NCBI GenBank assembly: GCA_023436685.1
Contig: JAEZIL010000085.1
Coordinates: 1 to 13,091 of the forward strand
From: Bacteroidota bacterium
Lineage (GTDB): Bacteria; Bacteroidota; Bacteroidia; Chitinophagales; Chitinophagaceae
Direction of reading: 5' to 3'
Length of the DNA: 13,091 bases
A program made the position numbers and the translations under genes. The notes under the pieces are model-generated. The model worked only from the letters and a program-made list of their open reading frames with translations. It was not told the DNA's origin and did no database searches. Below are positions 1 to 6,466 of this stretch, one piece after another; position 1 is the first letter of the stretch, and the number at the start of each line of letters is the position of its first letter.

Positions 1-45
1 GTTGGATACAGCCGTTTCGTATCTTCATTTCTTATACATTTTACT

Positions 46-651
46 ATGCCTGCCAACTATTGGGAACATCTTGCTAATGACAAGAAATTCTTTACAGCAT
101 TAAAGGGGAAATCACCTTTAACAATTAAAAGGCGCAAAAATGTTTGTCTTCGCTTGTGTGCTTCTATCATGAGCCAGCAACTCTCCACCAAGGTAGCTGA
201 TGTAATTTACAAGCGTTTTCTTGAATTGTTTGATGGCAAAGAACCCACGCCACAGCAAATACTGGATGTGCCCTTTGAAAAGCTGAGGGGTGTTGGATTA
301 TCGAACGCGAAAGCAAACTATGTGCGCAATGTTGCACAATATGCCATAGGGCATGGTATGGACGATAAGAAGCTGTACAAGATGAGCAATGAAGAGGTAA
401 TGGACTTTCTACTTCCCATAAAAGGTGTTGGTCGTTGGACAGTAGAGATGTTACTTATGTTCACGTTGGGAAGAGAAGATGTTTTTGCTGTTGATGACCT
501 GGGCATACAACAAGCTATGACTCATTTATACAAAATTGACACTTCCGATAAAAAGTTAATGAAAGAAAAGATGCTGAAGATATCAGCCAAGTGGGTTCCT
601 TACCGTACCTATGCTTGCTTGCACCTGTGGCAATATAAAGATAGTGGATAG
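46..651 (+). CDS. DNA-3-methyladenine glycosylase 2 family protein (AlkA-type, HhH-GPD)
   Basis: Base-excision repair enzyme expected to remove alkylated purines such as 3-methyladenine by cutting the N-glycosidic bond, leaving an abasic site in chromosomal DNA. The 201-residue product is essentially a bare HhH-GPD domain. SQQLS (residues 43-47) opens the core, the helix-hairpin-helix is IKGVGRW (125-131), and the catalytic aspartate is the second Asp of VDD (Asp151), aligning with Asp238 of E. coli AlkA (VFLPDD). WVPYR (183-187) near the C-terminus matches the WxPYRS motif of the family. There is no Cys4 iron-sulfur cluster as in Nth/MutY, and the N-terminal domain of E. coli AlkA is missing, which is usual for short members. 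It starts at the ATG at 46; no Shine-Dalgarno is seen. The next gene is 51 bases downstream and functionally unrelated. Family assignment is firm; lesion specificity is inferred. Confidence 0.9.
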   Translation: MPANYWEHLANDKKFFTALKGKSPLTIKRRKNVCLRLCASIMSQQLSTKVADVIYKRFLELFDGKEPTPQQILDVPFEKLRGVGLSNAKANYVRNVAQYAIGHGMDDKKLYKMSNEEVMDFLLPIKGVGRWTVEMLLMFTLGREDVFAVDDLGIQQAMTHLYKIDTSDKKLMKEKMLKISAKWVPYRTYACLHLWQYKDSG

Positions 652-702
652 TGCAGCCCAGTTCGGCAAGTATTACTCCAAATTCTTAATTTTAGAGCAT
701 AG

Positions 703-2205
703 ATGAACCACCTGCCTCCACTTATACACGACCTAGGGCTTATACTTATCCTTGCCGGCCTTACAACGCTCATCTTTAAAAAACTGAGGCAACCTCTGGT
801 GCTGGGATATCTACTGGCTGGTTTACTCGTAGGCCCCAATATCAATTTATTCCCCACAGTTACGGACATAGGAAATATTCGCATTTGGGCAGATATTGGG
901 GTTATCTTCCTGCTGTTTACACTTGGGCTGGAATTCAGCTTCAAAAAGCTAATGCACATCGGCGGCACTTCAGCAGTTACAGCAATTATAGAGGTCGCTA
1001 TTATGCTGGCCATTGGGTTTGGCCTTGGTAAAATTATTGGCTGGTCAACAATGGATAGCATGTTTCTTGGGGGTATCCTGGCTGTTGCATCTACCACTAT
1101 CATCATTCGCTCTTTTGACGAACTGAATGTAAAAGGCAAGCGTTTTGCCAACCTTGTATTTGGCGTGCTTATAATTGAAGATCTGGTAGCTATTTTACTG
1201 ATGGTCTTGTTGTCAACTATTGCTGTTAGTCAAAATGTAGAAGGTGGCGATCTATTATTATCAGTTGTTAAGCTGGTTTTCTTCCTTATCCTGTGGTTCA
1301 TTGGTGGTATTTTTTTCATCCCTACTTTTTTACGTATTACCAAAAAGCTGATGAACGATGAAACTATGCTGGTAGTTTCAATAGGCCTTTGTCTTACCAT
1401 GGTTATATTGGCTTCTATGGCAGGCTTCTCTCCGGCCTTGGGTGCATTTATTATGGGTTCTATACTTGCCGAAACAACTCAGGCTGAACGTATTGAACAC
1501 CTTATAAAACCTGTTAAAGACTTATTTGGAGCTGTTTTCTTCATCTCTGTAGGTATGCTGATTGATCCGGAAGTGTTGGTAGACTATGCTGTACCCGTAA
1601 TTGTTATTACTATAGTATTCGTGGTATTCAAAGTTCTGGCTGTTACCATAGGTGCATTAGTGGCAGGGCAACCATTAAAAACTGCAATGTATGCAGGTAT
1701 GAGCATGGGGCAAATAGGCGAGTTCTCTTTTATCATTGCAACCTTAGGACTTACACTAAATGTTACAAGTAGTTTTCTTTACCCTATAGCAGTTGCGGTT
1801 TCCGCAATTACAACCTTTTCTACACCATATATGATAAAACTGGCGGGGCCCTTTTACAATGTTGTTGAAGGGCTATTACCCGTACGCTGGAGAAAAGCAT
1901 TATCGCATTATAGCTCAGGTACAGGATCCATTACTGCTGCCAGCGATTGGCAAATACTACTTAAATCCTATATTATTTATATAGCCATTTTCTCGGTAGT
2001 TATAGTAGGTATTATTGTACTTTTTGCAGAATATGCTGCCCCATGGTTAACTAATCATTTTCAAAGTGCAGAAACCGGTAATTATCTTTCTGCAGCCATT
2101 TGCTTTTTTATACTTGCTCCTCTTCTTTGGGCTCTCATAGTACGTAAGCTACAACCTCAAACATTTGCCAACCTTTGGGCCAATAAACGTTTCAGGGGCC
2201 CATAG
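703..2205 (+). CDS. CPA2 cation:proton antiporter (KefB/Na_H_Exchanger domain), N-terminal part ending at an in-frame TAG
   Basis: Inner-membrane monovalent cation/H+ antiporter of the CPA2 family (KefB/KefC/GerN-like), expected to exchange K+ or Na+ for H+ in pH and ion homeostasis. The 500 residues hold about a dozen hydrophobic helices of the Na_H_Exchanger domain (roughly 7-385). Typical family stretches are LLFTLGLEFS (70-79), the acidic pair Glu159-Asp160 in the IIEDL segment, FFISVGM, and the MGQIGEFSF segment of a late helix. Two further helices follow, then the frame stops at RGP-TAG. The same frame continues after the TAG for 238 codons with two more helices and RCK_C domains, so this is the 5' part of what family members of about 740 residues carry as one protein. 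The exchanger domain itself is intact and could work without its regulatory part. A TAnnTTTA sequence at 687-694, one base off consensus, is a weak promoter candidate. Confidence 0.88.
   Translation: MNHLPPLIHDLGLILILAGLTTLIFKKLRQPLVLGYLLAGLLVGPNINLFPTVTDIGNIRIWADIGVIFLLFTLGLEFSFKKLMHIGGTSAVTAIIEVAIMLAIGFGLGKIIGWSTMDSMFLGGILAVASTTIIIRSFDELNVKGKRFANLVFGVLIIEDLVAILLMVLLSTIAVSQNVEGGDLLLSVVKLVFFLILWFIGGIFFIPTFLRITKKLMNDETMLVVSIGLCLTMVILASMAGFSPALGAFIMGSILAETTQAERIEHLIKPVKDLFGAVFFISVGMLIDPEVLVDYAVPVIVITIVFVVFKVLAVTIGALVAGQPLKTAMYAGMSMGQIGEFSFIIATLGLTLNVTSSFLYPIAVAVSAITTFSTPYMIKLAGPFYNVVEGLLPVRWRKALSHYSSGTGSITAASDWQILLKSYIIYIAIFSVVIVGIIVLFAEYAAPWLTNHFQSAETGNYLSAAICFFILAPLLWALIVRKLQPQTFANLWANKRFRGP
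2203..2205 (+). other. In-frame TAG interrupting the antiporter reading frame
   Basis: Codons on both sides are in one frame: RGP, then TAG, then LFLRLVRAG. No base needs to be inserted or deleted, because 703-2922 is 740 codons with a single internal stop. One T-to-A change from TTG (Leu) would give TAG, and RGP followed by Leu fits my recollection of homologues. It may be a real nonsense mutation, a sequencing error, or less likely a readthrough site. Confidence 0.85.
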
Positions 2206-2220
2206 CTGTTTCTAAGGCTT

Positions 2221-2922
2221 GTGCGCGCTGGCTTGGGCATCATATACATGAGCATATTCTTACTTAGCTTCTTTCCATTAATGTACGCAGGTATCACGGT
2301 AGTTGGTTTAATATTAACCGCAGCTATTTTCTCTAAAAAAATACATGCGTTTTACATCAAGCTTGAAGATCGGTTTTTATTCAATTTCAATCAACGGGAG
2401 ATACAGGATGCTAAAGCCAGCCGTCGGGAGCTGGCTCCGTGGGATGCACATATCACTCATTTCACTTTGCCGCCAAACTCGCCTATAGCAGCCATACCGC
2501 TTGAAGAACTGGCTTTGAGAGAAAAGTTTGGTATCAACATTGCCATGATCAAACGTTCCAGCTATACCATTTATGCCCCCCCTCGTAATGAAAAGCTTTA
2601 CCCTGGCGATAAATTATTTGTGATTGGTACTGACGATCAAATTGAAGAACTACGCAAATATGTGGCTCCCAATGGAAATGAAAATATAGATAATAACTAC
2701 CAGGATGTAATGCTTAAAAAAGTTATTGTGCGCAATAACTCTTACCTGCTTGGTATGACAATTCGGGAGAGCGGAATACGGGAAAAAACCAATGGTATTG
2801 TTGTAGGACTTGAACGTAATGGCCGCCGGATGCTCAACCCCGAATCTACTATGACTTTTGAAGAGGGCGATGGTGTTTGGATTGTAGGTGAAGGAAAACT
2901 GATAGATGAGGCGATGTCGTGA
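2221..2922 (+). CDS. C-terminal part of the CPA2 antiporter: two membrane helices plus two RCK_C (TrkA-C) regulatory domains
   Basis: This 233-residue frame continues the antiporter after the TAG. It begins with two hydrophobic helices (about residues 4-40, GLGIIYMSIF and ITVVGLILTA), then a charged linker and two RCK_C/TrkA-C-like domains, about 72-150 and 163-232. The second has the pattern of beta strands ending in EEGDGVWIVGEG. RCK_C domains bind ligands in the cytoplasm and gate K+ channels or antiporters, so this half is the regulatory module. If translated on its own it would start at GTG 2221, 15 bases after the stop, with a poorly spaced AAGG at 2214-2217, or at ATG 2248; neither has a good ribosome binding site. 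It is either the dead 3' end of a pseudogene, a subunit made by termination-reinitiation, or part of one protein if the TAG is an error. No RCK_N nucleotide-binding fold is visible. Confidence 0.7.
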   Translation: MRAGLGIIYMSIFLLSFFPLMYAGITVVGLILTAAIFSKKIHAFYIKLEDRFLFNFNQREIQDAKASRRELAPWDAHITHFTLPPNSPIAAIPLEELALREKFGINIAMIKRSSYTIYAPPRNEKLYPGDKLFVIGTDDQIEELRKYVAPNGNENIDNNYQDVMLKKVIVRNNSYLLGMTIRESGIREKTNGIVVGLERNGRRMLNPESTMTFEEGDGVWIVGEGKLIDEAMS

Positions 2923-2933
2923 GATGAGGGCAC

Positions 2934-2953
2934 AATATTTTTTCCCAAATATT
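2934..2953 (+). repeat. Inverted repeat AATATTT-N6-AAATATT upstream of the lipoprotein gene
   Basis: Perfect 7-base arms (2934-2940 and 2947-2953) flank a 6-base spacer TTTCCC, 12 bases after the antiporter stop and 12 bases before the lipoprotein ATG. It contains TATTTTTT (2936-2943), one base from the TAnnTTTG element, so it could be an operator overlapping a promoter. It is AT-rich and short, and chance is possible. Confidence 0.35.
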
Positions 2954-2965
2954 AAACACAATACC

Positions 2966-3178
2966 ATGAAAACCTTAATTCTAAATTTGATGGCCTTAAG
3001 CACAATTACCCTGTTTGCTTGCAATGCCAATAATGCTGATAACCCAAGCAATTCTGCCGAAAGCAGCGATACAACTCTTGAGAGCACGGTAGACCTTAAT
3101 GATAGCGTTTACAACGGCACTGTCACTACTCCTGTAAGCGATAGTACTACCCTCATGGATACATTACCTAAAAAATAA
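2966..3178 (+). CDS. Small secreted lipoprotein of unknown function
   Basis: A 70-residue protein with a clear lipoprotein signal peptide: Lys2 after the start, a hydrophobic stretch, and the lipobox LFAC with Cys19 as the lipidation site. The mature part (about 52 residues) is polar and low-complexity, rich in Asn, Ser, Thr and Asp, with no recognisable domain or further cysteine; it ends in KK. It is probably anchored in the inner or outer membrane and intrinsically disordered. I chose ATG 2966 because it places the signal peptide at the N-terminus. An in-frame ATG at 2906 would overlap the antiporter and put an unsuitable segment before the signal. It follows the antiporter by 43 bases and is closed by a strong terminator. 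Similar tiny lipoproteins are common in Bacteroidota; no function can be assigned. Confidence 0.7.
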   Translation: MKTLILNLMALSTITLFACNANNADNPSNSAESSDTTLESTVDLNDSVYNGTVTTPVSDSTTLMDTLPKK

Positions 3179-3203
3179 AGCCCCGTAAACGGGGCTTTAT
3201 TTT
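3172..3203. terminator. Bidirectional rho-independent terminator between the lipoprotein gene and pckA
   Basis: A 14-bp perfect stem (3172-3185 with 3190-3203) has a GCCCCG core and a TAAA loop. A/T tails on both sides give a U tract in either direction. The 5' arm overlaps the lipoprotein stop codon, and pckA ends at 3220 on the other strand, so it should serve both convergent genes. Confidence 0.9.
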
Positions 3204-3219
3204 AATAGTTTTAAAAGTC

Positions 3220-4833
3220 TTATGCGCTCACCATTACTTTAGGTGCTGCTGCCATGATTTCTTCGTTGGCTTGCGATGCATATTTCTCAAAGTTTTTCAC
3301 AAACAGCTGAGCAAGTTCGTTAGCCTTCTTATCGTAAGCTTCTTTGTCAGCCCATGTTTGGCGTGGGTTCAGTATTTCTGAAGGTACGCCGGGCACTGCT
3401 TTAGGCATCAATACGCCAAAAGTAGGGTGCGCTTCAAATTCAGTGTTAGCCAGTTCACCATTCATAGCAGCGGTGATCATAGCACGAGTATATTTAAGGC
3501 TCATACGGCTACCGGTACCGTAAGCACCACCGCTCCAGCCTGTATTTATCAGCCACACGTTCACGTCGCTGTGCTCTTCCAGTTTTTTACCCAGCAATTC
3601 AGCATACTTGGTTGGATGCAATGGCAGGAATACACGGCCAAAACAAGCCGAGAATGTAGTTTGTGGTTCAGTAACACCTACTTCAGTACCTGCAACTTTC
3701 GCTGTATAACCGCTTATAAAGTGATACATAGCCTGTCCTTTTGTCAGTTTGCTGATCGGAGGAAGGATACCAAATGCATCGCAGGTAAGGAAGAATATGT
3801 TTTTAGGATCGCCACCATAAGATGGTTCCTTAGCGTTAGGTATAAAATCGATCGGGTATGCAGCACGTGTATTTTCTGTAATGCTGCCATCAGCATAGTC
3901 AACAGTTTTAGTGTCGCCTACAAATTTGATGTTCTCCAGTATAGCGTTGCCTTTAATAGCAGCATATATCTGAGGCTCTTTTTCAGCACTCAAGTCAATA
4001 ACTTTTGCATAGCAACCACCTTCAAAGTTGAAGACAGAACCATCAGCCCAGCCATGCTCATCATCACCTATCAATGCACGGTTAGGGTCAGCACTTAATG
4101 TAGTTTTACCGGTACCGCTCAGGCCGAAGAACAATGCTACATCTCCTTCTTTACCTTCGTTGGCAGAGCAGTGCATGCTCAGTACTTTATGGTCATGCGG
4201 CAGTACAAAGTTCAGTACGCCGAAGATGCCTTTCTTCATTTCGCCTGTATAAGCCGAACCACCTATCAAAATGATCTTACGTGTGAAGTTCACAATAGTG
4301 AAGTTAGCCTGGCGGGTGCCGTCTGTAGCAGGGTCTGCCTGAAAGCTAGGCGCTTGTATTATTAACCAATCAGGATTTTGAGATTGTATTTCCTGTGCAG
4401 TTGGGCGTAGGAACAAGTCATTGCAGAACAGGTTAGCCCACGGCGTTTCGTTCACTACGCGTATGTTCAGGCGGTATTTAGGATCTGCGCAGGCATATGC
4501 GTCGCGTACCCATACTTCCTTACCATTAAAGTGTGCTACAACTTTATCGTAAAGTTTGTCAAATGCTTCAGATTCAAAAGGAATATTTACATCGCCCCAA
4601 TCAACACTATGCTCCGTTATCGCATCTTTTACAGTGAACTTGTCTTTAGGAGAACGGCCGGTAAATTTACCTGTGCTAACACATAGTGCGCCGGTATCAT
4701 TCAATACACCCTGGCCAAGGTCCAATGTTTTTTGCACTAATTCTTCGGGAGAAAGATTCCAGTGAGCGATTGCTACATTTAATCCCAGGTCAGCAAGATT
4801 TGCAGACGGGTTTTTCTTTCCAAATTCCTGCAT
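3220..4833 (-). CDS. pckA: Phosphoenolpyruvate carboxykinase (ATP)
   Basis: Cytosolic gluconeogenic enzyme (EC 4.1.1.49) converting oxaloacetate and ATP to phosphoenolpyruvate, CO2 and ADP; in anaplerotic mode it can run in reverse. The 537 residues match the usual length (E. coli 540). Visible hallmarks are TGRSPKDKF (58-66, Arg60 binding substrate), GEMKKG (197-202, metal/substrate Lys), MHCSAN (220-225, His metal ligand), the kinase-1a P-loop GLSGTGKTT (237-245), the kinase-2 motif GDDEHGW (256-262) and ENTRAAYPI (Arg323). All catalytic positions I can place are present. The start is the ATG at 4833, with AAAAGGA five bases upstream, a good Shine-Dalgarno for this phylum. A TATTTTTG element at 4868-4875 (minus) suggests its own promoter, so it need not depend on the glycosyltransferase gene 135 bases upstream. 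The family assignment is certain. Confidence 0.98.
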   Translation of the reverse strand: MQEFGKKNPSANLADLGLNVAIAHWNLSPEELVQKTLDLGQGVLNDTGALCVSTGKFTGRSPKDKFTVKDAITEHSVDWGDVNIPFESEAFDKLYDKVVAHFNGKEVWVRDAYACADPKYRLNIRVVNETPWANLFCNDLFLRPTAQEIQSQNPDWLIIQAPSFQADPATDGTRQANFTIVNFTRKIILIGGSAYTGEMKKGIFGVLNFVLPHDHKVLSMHCSANEGKEGDVALFFGLSGTGKTTLSADPNRALIGDDEHGWADGSVFNFEGGCYAKVIDLSAEKEPQIYAAIKGNAILENIKFVGDTKTVDYADGSITENTRAAYPIDFIPNAKEPSYGGDPKNIFFLTCDAFGILPPISKLTKGQAMYHFISGYTAKVAGTEVGVTEPQTTFSACFGRVFLPLHPTKYAELLGKKLEEHSDVNVWLINTGWSGGAYGTGSRMSLKYTRAMITAAMNGELANTEFEAHPTFGVLMPKAVPGVPSEILNPRQTWADKEAYDKKANELAQLFVKNFEKYASQANEEIMAAAPKVMVSA

Positions 4834-4838
4834 AAAAT

Positions 4839-4843
4839 TCCTT
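4839..4843 (-). promoter_or_regulatory. Shine-Dalgarno of pckA (AAGGA)
   Basis: AAGGA reads on the minus strand five bases before the pckA ATG. This is unusual here because most genes of the window have none, and it supports the chosen start and strong initiation. Confidence 0.65.
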
Positions 4844-4867
4844 TTAAATATAAATTTTTTTAGAGTG

Positions 4868-4875
4868 CAAAAATA
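4868..4875 (-). promoter_or_regulatory. Probable pckA promoter, -7 element TATTTTTG
   Basis: A perfect match to the Bacteroidota -7 consensus TAnnTTTG on the minus strand, 34 bases before the pckA ATG. No good TTTG -33 element is seen at 19 bases' distance, so the assignment rests on the -7 box and position alone. Confidence 0.5.
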
Positions 4876-4968
4876 CTACTAAAAACCATTCACTAATGAT
4901 ATTTTTTCAAGATAGAAAAACATCAATATTATTTTAATGTTATTTGTTAATTCAGCGTTAAGCTACTG

Positions 4969-6153
4969 TTATGCTTGCTTTAGCTGCTCTTCGGGAGCCT
5001 TCTTAAGGCGTAACAACTGCACCATTATCACCCCCCAAACTAGTATGCAGGGAATTACTTTTACTATATAAGGTACCAGGATCTGCTGCCTGAAACTTGG
5101 TGGAAAAATATCTGTAGGCGATAAGCAAGTAAGGATAAAGGTTAAGATCAATAGTGCATCCCGCCAATAAGTTCTAGTATTAGCAAAATACCAGATTCCA
5201 ATACCCGAAACGGCAATAATAAAAGTAGGCGAGTCAGCTTTATGATTAAATATAACTACCCAGATAAGCATTTGAGCCAGCATTAAAAGCCTGTATATTT
5301 CACTTTTGTACCATCTATAGCGAAGAAGGGGAATAAAAAATAATGATATGCCAAATATAGTCACCTCATTTTTAATGCCATCTGCGCCAAACCATGCATG
5401 CAACACTGCCATAAGCGAATACCCATAAGATAAGGCCTGGTCTTCAGCCATCATTTTACCCCAGCTTATATATTGAGCCATAAGCTGGGCAGGCGATAAT
5501 ACCACCAACGGAATAAAGGCGAGAATTACTGTCCATATTATAGAATACAGGATGAACTTTAGTTTATCAGGATAGAAAAGGAACATACAGAAACCTACAG
5601 CTCCATATACCTTGATGAAAGTAGCCAATACCAACATTAATGTAGCCCAATGCACCTTGCCACGCTCCAGCCAGCCGTATGCAGCTATTATTAACCCTGC
5701 AAGTAAGGCATTGCTTTGTGAACTTTGTATAGAAGTAAGCATTTCAAGCAATACAAACCATAACAACAAACTTATTGCCCGCTGCCTGAAAGGGAGCATT
5801 TTTATAGCCCAATACAAAACCATCACATTCAACACATTCCATAGAACCAGGCCAATTATATCGGGTAGACAGGCAAATAGCCCCATAAACAAAGCAAAAG
5901 CAGGGCTATACTTATATAAGTCCCATTGCTCATCCAGGTACAGTATGTACAGGTCTTTACCGGAAAGCAGATGAAAGAATGAATTTTTAAATATGATATA
6001 GTTATTATATTCTGTATAGAGTCTCCCTAAGAATTCATGATTAGTACCCAATGACACAAGATGAACGCTGGCTACAACAGCTGCAATGATATAAATGCCC
6101 AGTATGAGTTTATGCTGTAAAAGGCTATTGTGTAGTTTTTGCCAATTATTCAT
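4969..6153 (-). CDS. Glycosyltransferase family 87 / DUF2029 integral membrane protein
   Basis: A polytopic membrane protein of 394 residues with about ten hydrophobic helices, resembling GT87/DUF2029 polyprenyl-phosphate-dependent (manno)syltransferases (GT-C fold), which add sugars on the outer side of the inner membrane. Evidence is the pattern after the first helix: an acidic/aromatic loop (YTEYNNY), then YKYSP (about 80-84), which fits the family's YPP segment preceding a membrane helix. QSSQSN (about 143-148) and FIKVYG (about 179-184) follow at the family's conserved QxN and K-aromatic positions. The C-terminus is a basic tail (RLKKAPEEQLKQA). I start it at ATG 6153; the codon just upstream is TTG, which gives one extra Met if used. 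Sugar donor and acceptor cannot be inferred. It lies upstream of pckA on the same strand with no obvious functional link, and is divergent from the small membrane gene at 6205. Confidence 0.8.
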   Translation of the reverse strand: MNNWQKLHNSLLQHKLILGIYIIAAVVASVHLVSLGTNHEFLGRLYTEYNNYIIFKNSFFHLLSGKDLYILYLDEQWDLYKYSPAFALFMGLFACLPDIIGLVLWNVLNVMVLYWAIKMLPFRQRAISLLLWFVLLEMLTSIQSSQSNALLAGLIIAAYGWLERGKVHWATLMLVLATFIKVYGAVGFCMFLFYPDKLKFILYSIIWTVILAFIPLVVLSPAQLMAQYISWGKMMAEDQALSYGYSLMAVLHAWFGADGIKNEVTIFGISLFFIPLLRYRWYKSEIYRLLMLAQMLIWVVIFNHKADSPTFIIAVSGIGIWYFANTRTYWRDALLILTFILTCLSPTDIFPPSFRQQILVPYIVKVIPCILVWGVIMVQLLRLKKAPEEQLKQA

Positions 6154-6171
6154 CAATTATAAATTGACTGC

Positions 6172-6184
6172 AAAATACTATTTT
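6172..6184. repeat. AAAATA-C-TATTTT inverted repeat in the divergent 51-base spacer
   Basis: Six-base arms around a single C lie between the starts of the GT87 gene (minus) and the 57-residue ORF (plus). Each strand thus carries a TATTTT box near a TAnnTTTG-like position, suggesting overlapping divergent promoters. Short and AT-rich, so only suggestive. Confidence 0.3.
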
Positions 6185-6204
6185 CATCGGCGTATCAGTC
6201 TGTT

Positions 6205-6378
6205 ATGTTTAAAGTAGGTATTTGTTTAGTTGCGGTTGTTTTTGCACTGCTTTTTATCTCCAGTTTTATGCCTTTTGCAACTGGCACAGTCAAAGCATAT
6301 ATGTTCTGGGGAGGCCAGCTGGGCCTGCTGATCAGCTTAACTCTTTTATTATCAATAAATAAACGTACAAGGGATTAA
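6205..6378 (+). CDS. Small two-helix membrane protein, unknown function, next to the ATP synthase operon
   Basis: A 57-residue frame from ATG 6205 to TAA 6378. It encodes two hydrophobic helices: about residues 4-22 (VGICLVAVVFALLF segment) and 33-51 (containing WGGQLGLLISLTLLL). The helices are joined by a short loop, and the C-terminus is basic (NKRTRD). Size, two-helix hairpin topology and position directly upstream of atpB recall AtpI/AtpZ-type assembly factors, which promote c-ring assembly. I see no sequence motif that proves this, and it is shorter than typical members. An upstream in-frame stop at 6160-6162 limits any longer version. No Shine-Dalgarno is visible. The operon's own promoter lies between it and atpB, so the two may be transcribed separately. 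The evidence that it is a real gene is its composition, its hairpin and its fit between two annotated genes. Confidence 0.55.
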   Translation: MFKVGICLVAVVFALLFISSFMPFATGTVKAYMFWGGQLGLLISLTLLLSINKRTRD

Positions 6379-6436
6379 TATTTTAACACTTGTATCATTT
6401 AAAAGAGATGTTACTTTTTTATGAATTAAAAACAAG

Positions 6437-6444
6437 TATCTTTG
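6437..6444 (+). promoter_or_regulatory. Promoter of the atpBEFHA operon (-7 element TATCTTTG)
   Basis: Perfect TAnnTTTG match 22 bases before the atpB ATG. The -33 position is only a T-rich run (6414-6420), without a clean TTTG. The implied transcript start is near 6450, giving a leader of under 20 bases that contains the AGGGG ribosome site. Confidence 0.65.
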
Positions 6445-6455
6445 CGCAAAATTTC

Positions 6456-6460
6456 AGGGG
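6456..6460 (+). promoter_or_regulatory. Shine-Dalgarno of atpB (AGGGG)
   Basis: AGGGG lies six bases before ATG 6467. It is the only gene of the operon with a purine-rich ribosome site; the others have a U-rich tract instead. Confidence 0.5.
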
Positions 6461-6466
6461 TTAGTA

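Noticed and set aside
609..1151. Antisense frame of 180 codons opposite the 5' end of the antiporter
   Set aside because: It overlaps the end of the glycosylase gene and the antiporter start; the sense strand has clear family motifs and the antisense product has none.
2906..2965. Upstream ATG extension of the lipoprotein
   Set aside because: It would overlap the antiporter end and bury the lipoprotein signal peptide 20 residues inside; ATG 2966 gives a normal signal and lipobox.
3427..4098. Plus-strand frame of 223 codons opposite pckA
   Set aside because: It is contained in an unambiguous pckA gene. The product is Cys/His/Phe-rich noise with no recognisable domain.
4902..4920. TTTTTTC-N6-GAAAAA inverted repeat as a terminator of the GT87 gene
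   Set aside because: The stem is almost entirely A/T with one G-C pair, too weak for a rho-independent terminator. I see no clear terminator for this gene.
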